Shown here in pieces: positions 49,995 through 62,307 of a stretch of DNA of 64,000 nucleotides; the first letter of the stretch is position 1; each line of letters begins with the position of its first letter. The stretch is from contig NC_010162.1 in the NCBI RefSeq assembly GCF_000067165.1, positions 8,191,001 through 8,255,000 of the forward strand. The letters are read 5' to 3'. Origin of the DNA: Sorangium cellulosum So ce56 (GTDB taxonomy: Bacteria > Myxococcota_A > Polyangia > Polyangiales > Polyangiaceae). The translations under genes and the position numbers were made by a program. The notes under the pieces are model-generated. The model was not told where the DNA came from. It saw nothing but the letters and a program-made list of their open reading frames with translations, and did no database searches.

Positions 49995-51224
49995 ATGAAC
50001 CGCGCCACCCTGATCCGAGGCATCCAGGTCATCGTCACGCTGACGCTCGCGTCGTTCGCTTACGTCCTCTACAGCGAGATCCACGACAAGCAGGCGAGCC
50101 TCGCCGCCGCGTTCGCGCACGTGCGCCCGGGCTGGCTGCTCGTCGGCGCCGTGCTGGCGCTGCAAGAGGGCGTGTTCGGAGGCCTCAGGATCTGGACCCT
50201 CGGGCGCGTCCTCTGGCCCGAGCTCCGCGTCCGTACCGCGGTGACCTCGGAGTTCGTGCTGATGTTCTGCGCCGGGGTGACCCCCGGACAGGCCGGCGCG
50301 GCGCCGTCGCAGGCCGCCGTGCTCGTGCACGGCGGCATGCGGCTCGTCGACGTGGCCACGGCGGAGCTGCTCACCGCCTCGTGCACGATCACCTTCTTCC
50401 TCCTGTCTGCCGTGGTCATCTTCGTGCTGCAGCAGGGCGGGATGCTGGTCGTGCAGGCGGGCGCTCAGATCGAGTGGCTGCTCCTCTTCACCGTCGTGAT
50501 GTTCGGCTCGGCCCTCGTCGCGCTCATCGCCGCGGCGGCGTACCCGCCGCTCCTCAAGGGGATCGTCCGCGCGCTGTCGGTGCCGCTCGGGAAGCTCCTG
50601 CGCGCGGCCCTGCGAGGCGCCCGGCGCGTGCCCCGGCTGCGGGCCCGCGCCGAGGCCGCGCTCGCCGCCCCCGGCGCCACGACCGCGCGCCTGCTGCTCG
50701 GCGTGGACGAGTTCCACCGCGGCTTCCGCATCTACATGCGCCGCGGAAAGCGCGCCTACGCCGCCGCGCTGCTGCTCACGTTCGGCTTCTTCTGCTCGCG
50801 GTTCGCCGTCGCCTACTTCATCCTGCTCGGGCTCGGCATTCCGACCTCGCCCTCGACGTTCGTCTCGGTGGGCCCGCCGATCGTGCAGGTCGTCCTGATC
50901 CAGACGCTGCTCAACTTCGCGCTCTACATGACCCCCACGCCCGGCGCGAGCGGCGTCGCCGAGCTCGGCTCGAACGCGCTCATGTCGCCCTGGGTCCACG
51001 GCGCGTTCGTGGTGCCGTACGTCGTCCTCTGGCGGGTGCTCACCCTGTTCCTCTGCATGTTCGTCGGGGGGGTCTACGTCTTCCGCTACCTCGGCACCGA
51101 CGTGCTCGAGCAGCGCGTGAAGCAGACGGAGGCGGAGAAGCGCGCGCTCGCGGAGGCGGCGCGCGCCGGGAAGGCGCCGCTGGGTGGAGAGGACACCACC
51201 GACCGGCAGCAAGGCGTGGGGTGA
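49995..51224 (+). CDS. Flippase-like membrane protein (LPG synthase TM region / UPF0104)
   Basis: 409 aa with about eight membrane segments. The pattern of PGWLLVGAVLALQEG, CAGVTPGQAGAAP and YMTPTPGASGVAELG is characteristic of the AglD/MprF-N flippase-like family, which moves lipids or lipid-linked sugars across the inner membrane. The aminoacyl-transferase domain of MprF is absent. The C-terminal tail is charged (EQRVKQTEAEKRALAEAA), probably a short cytoplasmic helix. No Shine-Dalgarno sequence is clear before the ATG. It converges on the DegP gene with 72 bp between stops. Confidence 0.87.
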   Translation: MNRATLIRGIQVIVTLTLASFAYVLYSEIHDKQASLAAAFAHVRPGWLLVGAVLALQEGVFGGLRIWTLGRVLWPELRVRTAVTSEFVLMFCAGVTPGQAGAAPSQAAVLVHGGMRLVDVATAELLTASCTITFFLLSAVVIFVLQQGGMLVVQAGAQIEWLLLFTVVMFGSALVALIAAAAYPPLLKGIVRALSVPLGKLLRAALRGARRVPRLRARAEAALAAPGATTARLLLGVDEFHRGFRIYMRRGKRAYAAALLLTFGFFCSRFAVAYFILLGLGIPTSPSTFVSVGPPIVQVVLIQTLLNFALYMTPTPGASGVAELGSNALMSPWVHGAFVVPYVVLWRVLTLFLCMFVGGVYVFRYLGTDVLEQRVKQTEAEKRALAEAARAGKAPLGGEDTTDRQQGVG

Positions 51225-51296
51225 CGCGGGAATGGGGGTGGCGCGGTCGGCGCGGCTGGCGCAGGCCGGCCCGCGAAAGCCGCGCCCGGCGCGGGA

Positions 51297-52781
51297 TCAG
51301 CGCGCGGAGATCGGCACGGCCGCGAACTGGACGAGCTTCCCGCGCCGCACCTTGAGGAGGGCGACGGACCCGTCCTTGAGCTTGGCGATGGCCGCCCGGA
51401 GCCCGGCGACGTCCTTCACCGGGGCGCCGTTCACCTCGAGGATCACGTCGCCCACCTCGATCTCCTGGACCTTGCTGCCCGAGGCGAACCCGTCGACCCG
51501 CACGCCGCCGCCCGGGGCCTCGGAGACCTGGATGCCGAGCTTCTCGGCGCTCAGCTGGCGCTCGGGCCGGGCGCCCTGGCTCGGCCGCGCGCGGCTCGCC
51601 GCGTCGCCTTCCTCGTCCTGGAGCGCGTCCAGCTTGGCCACGACCTGTTGCTGCTTCTGGGCGCGCACCAGCGTCACCGCGATCTCCGAGCCGGGCGCGT
51701 TGCGCGCCACGTTGCGCCGCAGCTCCTCGGCGTGGTGGATGGGGACGCCGTTCACGTTCACGATCACGTCGCCCGGCTTGATGCCGGCGCGCGCGGCCGC
51801 GCCGCCCGGCTCGACCTCGGCGACGAGCGCGCCCCGAGGCCCGTCGAGCTGGAGCGCCGCGGCGAGATCGCGCGTGACGGGCTGGAACAGGAGGCCGAGC
51901 TTGCCGCGCTCGACGAAGCCCTTCTCGCGGAGCTGCGGGAGCACGTCCTTCAGCGCGTCGATCGGGATCGCGAAGCCGATCCCGTTCGCGCCCGCCCGGA
52001 TCGCGGTGTTGATGCCCACGACCTCGCCCCGCCAGTTGAACAGCGGGCCGCCGCTGTTGCCCGGGTTGATCGACGCGTCGGTCTGGATGAAGTCGTCGTA
52101 CGGCCCCGCGCCGATCGCGCGCGCCTTCGCGCTGACGATGCCGAGCGTGACCGTGTGGCCGAGCCCGAAGGGGTTGCCGACCGCGAGCACGTGCTCGCCG
52201 ACCCGCAGCTGCTCGCTCGCCCCGAGCGGCGCCACAGGCAGGCCGGTCGCGCCCTTCAGGCGGAGGAGCGCGAGATCGAGCTTGGGATCGCGGCCGACGA
52301 CCTCGGCCTCGAACTCCCGCTCGTCGGCGAGCCGCACGCGGACGCCGGACGCGTCGTGGATGACGTGCTCGTTCGTCACGACGTAGCCGCTCGGGTCGAT
52401 GATGAAGCCGGTCCCGAGCGCCGTCTGCGTCGGCTGCTGGCCCCGCGGGTTGAGCCGTCCGCCGCCTTGCGGACCGAAGAAGAACTGGAAGGGGTCGAGC
52501 CCTTCGGACCCCTTGACCTCATGCGTCGTCGTGATGTTGACGACCATCGGCTTGACCCGCTCCGACAGGGCGGCGACATCGAAGGTGGCCGGCACCGGCG
52601 CCGTCGTCGGCGGGAGCGTCACGGTCGCGACCGGCGGCGCCGCGGCCTGCGGCGAGGCGGCGGCCTGGGTGGAAGGAGGCGTGGCGTGGGCCTGTTGACC
52701 GCAACCGCCGATGGCCATCGCCGCCGCCGTGAGCAGCGCGAGGGCCGAAGCGCGAGGGCGAGAGGAAACCGCTTGAATCAT
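51297..52781 (-). CDS. DegP/HtrA-type periplasmic serine protease lipoprotein
   Basis: 494 aa from the ATG at 52781, with GGAG 5 nt upstream. The signal ends AIGGC with Cys27, so unlike E. coli DegP it is lipid-anchored. The trypsin-like catalytic triad is His139 (TNEHVIH), Asp169 (KLDLALLRL) and Ser243 (PGNSGGPL). The loop is long (GSEGLDPFQFFFGPQGGGRL) as in HtrA. Two PDZ domains follow, the first near 285-370 with GIKPGDVIVNVNGVPI and the second near 405-490 with EIEVGDVILEVNGAPV. It would degrade or refold misfolded envelope proteins. Divergent from proC with 274 bp between. Confidence 0.93.
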   Translation of the reverse strand: MIQAVSSRPRASALALLTAAAMAIGGCGQQAHATPPSTQAAASPQAAAPPVATVTLPPTTAPVPATFDVAALSERVKPMVVNITTTHEVKGSEGLDPFQFFFGPQGGGRLNPRGQQPTQTALGTGFIIDPSGYVVTNEHVIHDASGVRVRLADEREFEAEVVGRDPKLDLALLRLKGATGLPVAPLGASEQLRVGEHVLAVGNPFGLGHTVTLGIVSAKARAIGAGPYDDFIQTDASINPGNSGGPLFNWRGEVVGINTAIRAGANGIGFAIPIDALKDVLPQLREKGFVERGKLGLLFQPVTRDLAAALQLDGPRGALVAEVEPGGAAARAGIKPGDVIVNVNGVPIHHAEELRRNVARNAPGSEIAVTLVRAQKQQQVVAKLDALQDEEGDAASRARPSQGARPERQLSAEKLGIQVSEAPGGGVRVDGFASGSKVQEIEVGDVILEVNGAPVKDVAGLRAAIAKLKDGSVALLKVRRGKLVQFAAVPISAR

Positions 52782-52945
52782 GAAATCTCCGTCGGGCAGT
52801 CGAAGGGTCCCGTCTTGCCATCGACGAACATGGGACCGACTGCGTTCATTCCGCCGCACCAATAACGCCGCAGCCTCGGCTGACAAGAGCGCTCTCCTCG
52901 GTCCGCGCGAGCGGGCGCCGCGCCTGCCTGCCCGTCCATGGCGGG

Positions 52946-52972
52946 ACGCGCGGCACGCGCGGCACGCGCGAC
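52946..52972. repeat. 9-bp tandem repeat
   Basis: ACGCGCGGC twice, then ACGCGCGAC, then a partial unit, in the spacer between degP and proC. No coding role evident. Confidence 0.75.
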
Positions 52973-53055
52973 ACGCAGCCGCGCGGCGGCGTCCGTCGAG
53001 ATTTGAGCCGCGCGCTCGGCAAGGCTGCTAGGGTGCGCGCTCCTGGAGGCGAGCG

Positions 53056-53913
53056 ATGGCGAGCGATGAGGGTCTGCTGCGAGGGCGCAAGATCGGGTTT
53101 CTTGGCGGCGGAAACATGGCCGAGGCGCTCATCCGCGGCCTCGTCCAGGGGGGCGCCGTGGGCGCGGAGCAGATCCGCGCGAGCGATCTCAAGAGCGAGC
53201 GGCTCTCCTTTCTCCGCGGGCGCTACGGCATCGAGACCACCGAGGACAACGAGGCGCTCTGCCAGTGGGCCGACGTCCTCGTCATCGCCGTCAAGCCGCA
53301 GATCGTCGATCGCATCCTCGCCCCCATCTCGTCGGGGCTCGGCCGCTCGGACGTCGTGATCTCGGTGGCGGCCGGCGTGCCGATCGACGCCATCGAGGCG
53401 CGCCTGCCCGAGGGAGCGCGCGTCATCCGCAGCATGCCGAACACCGCGGCGATCGCGCTCGCCGGCGCCACGGCGATCGCCGCCGGCAGCCACGCCACGA
53501 GCGAGGACGTCGAGATCGCGCGGACCCTGTTCCAGGCGGTCGGCCGCGTCGTCGTGCTCGACGAGTCGCTGCTCGACGCGGTGACCGGCCTGTCGGGCAG
53601 CGGCCCCGCCTACGTCATGCTGATGATCGAGGCGCTCGCGGACGGCGGCGTGAAGGTCGGCCTCGGCCGGGACGCGGCGCTGCTGCTCGCGGCGCAGACG
53701 GTGTACGGCGCCGCCAAGCTCCAGCTCGAGACCGGCGAGCACCCCGGCCGCCTGAAGGACATGGTGACGAGCCCCGGCGGCACGGCCATCGCGGGGCTCC
53801 ACACGCTGGAGGCAGGCGGCCTCCGCCGCACCTTGATCGACGCGGTCGAGGCGGCGTCCAACCGCTCGGCCGAGCTTGGCGCCCAGATGGCGCAGAAGCT
53901 CCGCCGCACCTGA
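53056..53913 (+). CDS. proC: Pyrroline-5-carboxylate reductase
   Basis: 285 aa, with ATG at 53056 and GGAGG upstream; a TAGGGT 24 nt before the start is a likely -10. The enzyme makes proline from pyrroline-5-carboxylate with NAD(P)H. The Rossmann motif is IGFLGGGNMAEALIRGL near 13, followed by VIAVKPQ, RSMPNTAAI, TGLSGSGPAYV and the C-terminal MVTSPGGTAIAGLHTLE signature. The length is typical. A tandem 13-bp repeat follows the stop codon. Confidence 0.95.
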   Translation: MASDEGLLRGRKIGFLGGGNMAEALIRGLVQGGAVGAEQIRASDLKSERLSFLRGRYGIETTEDNEALCQWADVLVIAVKPQIVDRILAPISSGLGRSDVVISVAAGVPIDAIEARLPEGARVIRSMPNTAAIALAGATAIAAGSHATSEDVEIARTLFQAVGRVVVLDESLLDAVTGLSGSGPAYVMLMIEALADGGVKVGLGRDAALLLAAQTVYGAAKLQLETGEHPGRLKDMVTSPGGTAIAGLHTLEAGGLRRTLIDAVEAASNRSAELGAQMAQKLRRT

Positions 53914-53939
53914 ACCTGACGAGGAGCGGCGCTGTCCCC

Positions 53940-53991
53940 GAGCGCTGAACACGAGCGCTGAACACGAGCGCTGACCACGAGCGCTGACCAC
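53940..53991. repeat. 4 x 13-bp tandem repeat after proC
   Basis: GAGCGCTGAACAC twice, then GAGCGCTGACCAC twice, beginning 26 bp after the proC stop codon. The two variants differ by one base. Confidence 0.85.
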
Positions 53992-54106
53992 GAGCAGGAG
54001 AGCAGCTGCGCCACGCGCGGTGTCACCGCCGGAGCTTGTCCTTGAACGTACAGGGCACGACGCTCCATGGCCTGCAGTCGCGCAGCCCGTTCTCCGACCT
54101 CAGGTG

Positions 54107-54135
54107 TTGGCGTTCGGCCGGCTCTTGACTATGTT
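54107..54135 (+). promoter_or_regulatory. Promoter of rnpB
   Basis: TTGGCG (54107-54112), 17 bp, TATGTT (54130-54135), then 6 nt to position 54142, the first base of the RNase P P1 stem. Spacing is ideal for a sigma-70 promoter. Confidence 0.65.
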
Positions 54136-54141
54136 CGCCGC

Positions 54142-54610
54142 GTCGCAGCGGGACAGGCGATCGCCGGCGGACGGGGAAACCCGGCCGCGGGAGGAAAGTC
54201 CGAGCTCCGCAGGGCAGGGTGCCGGGTAACGCCCGGTGAGAGCGATCTCGAGGAAAGTGCAACAGAGAACAGACCGCCGCGCCGCGCGCTTCGCAAGGGC
54301 AACGAGCCTCCAGCCCGGATGGGCTGGGCTCCGAGCCTCCGCTGGCTCGCCGCGCGGCAAGGGTGAAACGGCGGGGTAAGAGCCCACCGCGCCCTTGGCA
54401 ACAAGGGCGGCACGGCAAACCCCACCTGGAGCAAGGCCGCGTAGGGAGGCGTCTGCGACGGCGACAGCCGCCGCGGCAAGGGCTGCCCGCCCCAGGCCTC
54501 CGGGTTGGCTGCTTGAGGCGCGTGGCGACGCGCGTCCTAGAGGAATGATCGCCGGCGCGAGGGGGGCGACTCCCCGCGCAACAGAACTCGGCTTACGTCT
54601 CCTGCGACCA
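54142..54610 (+). ncRNA. rnpB: RNase P RNA (type A)
   Basis: Catalytic RNA that matures tRNA 5' ends. The conserved core is clear: GAGGAAAGTCCGAGCTCC near 54191 (CR-I), GTAAGAGCCCACCG near 54375, GGCAAACCCCACC with GGAGCAAG, and the terminal ACAGAACTCGGCTTA (54581-54595). The ends pair as P1: GTCGCAGCGGGAC (54142-54154) with GTCTCCTGCGAC (ending 54608). The length of about 467 nt suits a GC-rich type A RNA with extended helices. It is framed by a promoter and an intrinsic terminator, so it is an independent transcription unit. Confidence 0.97.
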
Positions 54611-54643
54611 CGAAGCTCCGCCCCGGCGGGGCTTCGTGCTTTT
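54609..54643 (+). terminator. Intrinsic terminator of rnpB
   Basis: CACGAAGC (54609-54616) pairs with GCTTCGTG (54631-54638), extended by GC-rich pairs around a short loop and followed by CTTTT. It begins directly after the RNase P RNA 3' end. Confidence 0.85.
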
Positions 54644-54675
54644 GTGCTCGCCTGCCGCTCACCTGTGGCAAGTCG

Positions 54676-55527
54676 CTACGCTGCCAGCGGCTGGAGGCGG
54701 TCGCGCAGCTTCTTCTTGGCGCGCGCCTCGAGCTGCCGGGCCCGCTCGCGCGACACGCCCAGGCGACGCCCGATCTCGGCGAGCGACAGCTCCTCCTCGG
54801 GATCCGCCATCATCCGGGTCTCGACGATGTACCGCTCGCGCGGGTCGAGGTTCTCCACCGCCTGCGTCAGCCGCTCCCGGAGCAGGGCCCCCTCCTCGGC
54901 GCGCGAGAAGCGCTCCTCCTGGTCCTGATCGTCCGCGGGCAGCGTGTCGACCAGCGACCGGGCGCCGTCCTCGAACACCTTCGTGTCGAGCGAGACGTCC
55001 CGGGCCTCCAGCCGGTGAGCCATCTCCAGCACCTTCTCCGCGGGCGCGCCGAACTTCTCGGCGAGCAGCCGATCCCCCTCCTCCCCCTCGCCCACGAGGC
55101 CCGCGATGCGCGCCCGCTCTCGCCGCAACCGGAAGAACATCTTCGAGCGGAGCGGGCCCGAGCCCACGCCGACCAGGCTCCAGGAGTGGATGACGTGGTT
55201 CAGGATGTACGCCCGGATCCAGTAGGCCGCGTAGGTCACGAAGCGGTTTCCGCGGTCCGGGTCGTACTTGCGGATCGCGTGGACGATCCCGAAGTTCCCC
55301 TCGGCGATGAGGTCGGCGAGCGGGATCCCGTAACGCCGGTAGCTGATCGCTATCGAGACAACATGCCTCAGGTTTGCGAGCGCGAGCGCGGCTGCGGCCT
55401 GCTCGTCGCCGTGGTCCCGCCACCGTCGAGCGAGCTCGACTTCTTCCTCGCGCGACAGCTCCGGGATCTGCCGAACATGCGTGATGTAGCGCGAAACCGC
55501 GCTGGCCTGATCTCGGGACGTTTGCAC
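54676..55527 (-). CDS. rpoH: RNA polymerase sigma-32 factor (RpoH type)
   Basis: 283 aa from the GTG at 55527, with GAAGGA upstream; the frame is open further, but the extension is unlike the family. Group 3 sigma factor with region 2 (LANLRHVVSIAISYRRYGIP, DLIAEGNFGIVHAIRKYDP, RFVTYAAYWIRAYI) and region 4 (LDPRERYIVETRMM, LSLAEIGRRLGVSRERARQLE). It lacks region 1. RpoH factors drive heat-shock or envelope-stress genes; myxobacteria carry several paralogs, so the exact regulon is uncertain. It is transcribed towards rnpB, whose terminator lies 33 bp past its stop. Confidence 0.9.
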   Translation of the reverse strand: MQTSRDQASAVSRYITHVRQIPELSREEEVELARRWRDHGDEQAAAALALANLRHVVSIAISYRRYGIPLADLIAEGNFGIVHAIRKYDPDRGNRFVTYAAYWIRAYILNHVIHSWSLVGVGSGPLRSKMFFRLRRERARIAGLVGEGEEGDRLLAEKFGAPAEKVLEMAHRLEARDVSLDTKVFEDGARSLVDTLPADDQDQEERFSRAEEGALLRERLTQAVENLDPRERYIVETRMMADPEEELSLAEIGRRLGVSRERARQLEARAKKKLRDRLQPLAA

Positions 55528-55992
55528 AGGGTTTCCTTCGAGGTCCGAAGACCCCGGTTCGATTGGTGAGGCCGGCCGACGCCGGACCCCGTCTCCTGCT
55601 GTCGAGGTCGGCCGGGGCCGGGCCTCGATCGCGTTGATCGCTCCGCCGGCACTTGCCGCCGGAGTGGTTGGTTCGAGATTCCGAAGAGAGCAGCCCACCC
55701 AGGCTGCGATGCAGCTGGCATGCCGCCCCGGGCGGGCAGCTTGTACACCATGGCTGCGAAGCGCTGGCGCACGCGCCTCAGGCGCGCCCGAGCGAGGGAC
55801 GAGCCAAACCGAAGGCGCTAGAGAGCCAGGAAGGCCGCGATGCTCCGGGCAGACGCGCTCACGCGGCCCGTGTGCATCTCGCGTAGGCCGCTCGGGGGAC
55901 GAGCGGCGCGAGCCAGAACGGAAGCGACGCCCGCGAAGAGGGCGAGCGCCCGATCCGACGGAACTGACGGAACTGACGGAATCGGACGGAGA
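55528..55992. other. Intergenic region between erpA-like and rpoH genes
   Basis: 465 bp. The part near rpoH is GC-rich with GGCCGGGGCCGGGCC-like runs; the part near the Fe-S carrier gene holds a 9-bp repeat. The reading frames on both strands look like antisense of nothing known. No promoter stands out and no RNA fold was recognised. Confidence 0.4.
55957..55983. repeat. 9-bp tandem repeat after the Fe-S carrier gene
   Basis: GACGGAACT twice and GACGGAATC once, then a GGACGGA remnant, ending 10 bp beyond the stop of the minus-strand gene. Confidence 0.75.
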
Positions 55993-56316
<324 letters not shown>

Positions 56317-56748
56317 CCTGGAATCTCCTCTGCGTGCTTTGTCGGCGGGGGACGGCAGGTCCTGTCTCTGACGGGGCGCTCGCCCCGCCGGAAGGCGAAC
56401 CGTGCGGTGAGCCCGGCCGGCCGTGCCCTGGGGTGGGGTGCTCAGGGCTCGCCAAAGATACGCACCTTCAGCGATGTCCGCCAGTGCCTCAGCCGGAGCC
56501 GCGTCAGGCGGCGCCCTGGCCGCCCCTTCGTCCAGGGATGACCGCCAGCGCGCCGTTCGCCCCGCGCGCCCAGCCGCCAGTGCGCGCCCAGACGCGTCCA
56601 CCCGGCCGCTCATCCAGCAGCATGGCACTGCGTCCACGGATGAGCCCGCGGCAGGGACCGCCGCCATCGCCCGCTCGCAGGCGACGCTTGACGCCGGCAG
56701 GCAGGCCCGGCAGATTACAATCCGTTAATCCGGATTGATAGATTAAAT
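56317..56748. other. Divergent erpA-metH intergenic region with leader hairpin and promoter
   Basis: 432 bp. Arms GCTCATCC (56608-56615) and GGATGAGC (56638-56645) enclose an inner GCAG/CTGC stem. Closer to metH, TTGACG (56688-56693) and TACAAT (56716-56721) are promoter-like, but 22 bp apart. From 56713 the sequence becomes AT-rich and includes the palindrome AATCCGGATT near 56728. No B12-box was found, and no gene. Confidence 0.5.
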
Positions 56749-60528
<3,780 letters not shown>

Positions 60529-60645
60529 CGACGGGTGGAAGCGGCGATGAGCCCAAGGGCGCACGTCCCAGCCCAGGGACGGCGTCCGAGCGCGGCAGCG
60601 ATCCAAAGCGGCCCGGGCGACGAACGTTGTGATAACAAGCTCCCC

Positions 60646-61452
60646 ATGTCCGAAGCCGACTGGTTTGCGCTGAACCGCGCCGCCTGGAACGCGCGCACCC
60701 GCGTGCACGTGGCCTCGAAATTCTACGATCTGGACTCGTTCCGGGCCGGCGCGAGCTCTCTCAAGCCGATCGAGCTCGAGCAGGTCGGCGATGTGCGCGG
60801 AAAGACGCTCCTCCACCTGCAATGCCATTTCGGGCAGGACACGCTCTCCTGGGCGCGGCTGGGCGCCCGCGTCACCGGGCTGGACCTCTCCGACGAGGCC
60901 ATCACGGCGGCGCGCGGGCTGGCGAAGGAGCTCTCGGTGGACGCGCGCTTCGTCGAGGCCAACGTCTACGACGCCCCCGCGGCCCTCGGCGGCGAGACGT
61001 TCGATATCGTCTTCACCTCGTACGGCGTCCTCGGGTGGCTCCCGGACATGACGCGCTGGGCGCGCGCGGCCGCGGCGTGCCTGAAGCCCGGGGGCGTCCT
61101 GCACCTCGTCGAGTTCCACCCTGTCGTGTGGACCTTCGACAATGCATTCGAGCAGATCGCCTATGCCTACGATGGACACGGGGAGCCGATCGTCACCGAG
61201 GAGACAGGCACGTACGCCGACAGGAGCGCGCCCGTGGTGCTGAAGGAGGTCGGCTTCAACCACGGGATCGGGACGGTGGTGTCGGCGCTCCTCGACGCGG
61301 GCCTCACGCTGGAGCGCCTGCGCGAGCTCGACTGGTCGCCCTACGACATCTTTCCGGACATGGTGGAAGGACCGCCAGGGCAGTTCCGCATGAAGAAGTT
61401 CGAGCGCCGACTGCCGCTCGTCTATGCGCTCGCGGCGCGGCGGCGCCCCTGA
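60646..61452 (+). CDS. Class I SAM-dependent methyltransferase
   Basis: 268 aa from the ATG at 60646. The SAM loop is LLHLQCHFGQDTLSWARLGA with the acidic strand end VTGLDLS, then FDIVFTSYGVLGWLPD and LKPGGVLHLVEFHP. The substrate is unknown; the C-terminal half, with EETGTYADRSAPVVLKE, has no family I can name. A TTGTGATAACAA inverted repeat lies about 15 bp before the ATG. It follows metH by 117 bp and may belong to the same transcript or be separate. Confidence 0.85.
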   Translation: MSEADWFALNRAAWNARTRVHVASKFYDLDSFRAGASSLKPIELEQVGDVRGKTLLHLQCHFGQDTLSWARLGARVTGLDLSDEAITAARGLAKELSVDARFVEANVYDAPAALGGETFDIVFTSYGVLGWLPDMTRWARAAAACLKPGGVLHLVEFHPVVWTFDNAFEQIAYAYDGHGEPIVTEETGTYADRSAPVVLKEVGFNHGIGTVVSALLDAGLTLERLRELDWSPYDIFPDMVEGPPGQFRMKKFERRLPLVYALAARRRP

Positions 61453-61476
61453 GCCCGTAGCGCACGACGCTGCGCC

Positions 61477-61506
61477 CCGCTCGAAGAGCGGCCGCCTTCA
61501 GGCGGC
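61477..61506. terminator. Candidate bidirectional terminator hairpins
   Basis: CCGCTC-GAA-GAGCGG (61477-61491) is adjacent to GCCGCC-TTCA-GGCGGC (61491-61506). They sit between the convergent methyltransferase and GST genes, the second overlapping the GST stop. There is no T-run. Confidence 0.4.
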
Positions 61507-62202
61507 GATCGCGTTCAGCGGGCTCGTCCGGCCGAGGCCGCCGTAGAGGTCCTGGACGCGGCCGAGCCACACGAGGAGGGGATCGTCGGCTTTGAGGAAG
61601 GGGGCGGTGGCGATCGACCCCACCCAGAGCAGCAAGCCCGCGACGATGTAGTCCGCATAGCCAGGGTTCGCCCCCGCGAGGAACGGCGCACCGCCCTTGA
61701 GCGTGAGCCGGACCGAATCGAAGCCGGCTCGCGCCGCGTCGAGCCGCTCCGCGCGCCCGCTGGCCAGCTCCTCCAGCGTGGAGCCGAGCAGCTTCTCCCG
61801 GGTCTGCCGGAAGTAGGCGCGATCTCGCTCGTGGGCGTGGTCGTGGATGTCCTTCACATAACCCATCAGAAGCGACCTGCCGGCGCTCACGAACAGGCTG
61901 GCCTCGACGAAGCGACAGAGCTCGCGCTCGGCCGGCGAGGCGAAGAGGGGTGGCCGGTCGGGATACGCCTTGTCGAGGTGGTCCGCGATCGCCCAGGAGT
62001 CGGAGACGGTCTTTCCGCCATCGTCGATGATCGGCACGGTCTTGTGCGCGCCGCCCTCGATCGCGGGGATGTCCGTGAGCCCGATCGGCACGGTGTCGAA
62101 CGGGAGGCCCTTGTGGGCCAGCGCGTACTTGATCCGCCAGCAGAAGGGGCTCGGCCGGCGGTCGTCCCGCACCTGGAGATCGTAGAGTCGGATCGCTGTC
62201 AT
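61498..62202 (-). CDS. Glutathione S-transferase family protein
   Basis: 234 aa from the ATG at 62202. The thioredoxin-like N-domain begins TAIRLYDLQVRDDRRPSPFCWR and contains HKTVPIIDDGGKTVSDSWAIADHL, with the cis-Pro and the glutathione gamma-Glu-binding Asp-Ser pair. The all-helical C-domain follows from about 95. Position 20 carries SPFCW, so a Ser or Cys rather than Tyr may be the catalytic residue. Substrate unknown. It is likely co-directional with the DUF3025 gene, which lies 106 bp upstream. Confidence 0.88.
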   Translation of the reverse strand: MTAIRLYDLQVRDDRRPSPFCWRIKYALAHKGLPFDTVPIGLTDIPAIEGGAHKTVPIIDDGGKTVSDSWAIADHLDKAYPDRPPLFASPAERELCRFVEASLFVSAGRSLLMGYVKDIHDHAHERDRAYFRQTREKLLGSTLEELASGRAERLDAARAGFDSVRLTLKGGAPFLAGANPGYADYIVAGLLLWVGSIATAPFLKADDPLLVWLGRVQDLYGGLGRTSPLNAIAA

Positions 62203-62307
62203 GGCGGCGGCCATCTTCCGGTCGAGCTGCGCGCCGCGGCAAGCCCCTCGCACGGTCAGGGCGCCGTCGCTCCCCCGGCAGCGGCCGTCACTTGCCGTCA
62301 CTTGCCG

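Noticed and set aside
55550..55575. tRNA-like GGTTCGATT in the spacer upstream of rpoH
   Set aside because: The flanking bases do not form a T stem, and no anticodon or acceptor arm fits.
56317..56748. Cobalamin riboswitch before metH
   Set aside because: No B12 box or typical long fold was found on reading; only one nested hairpin is present.
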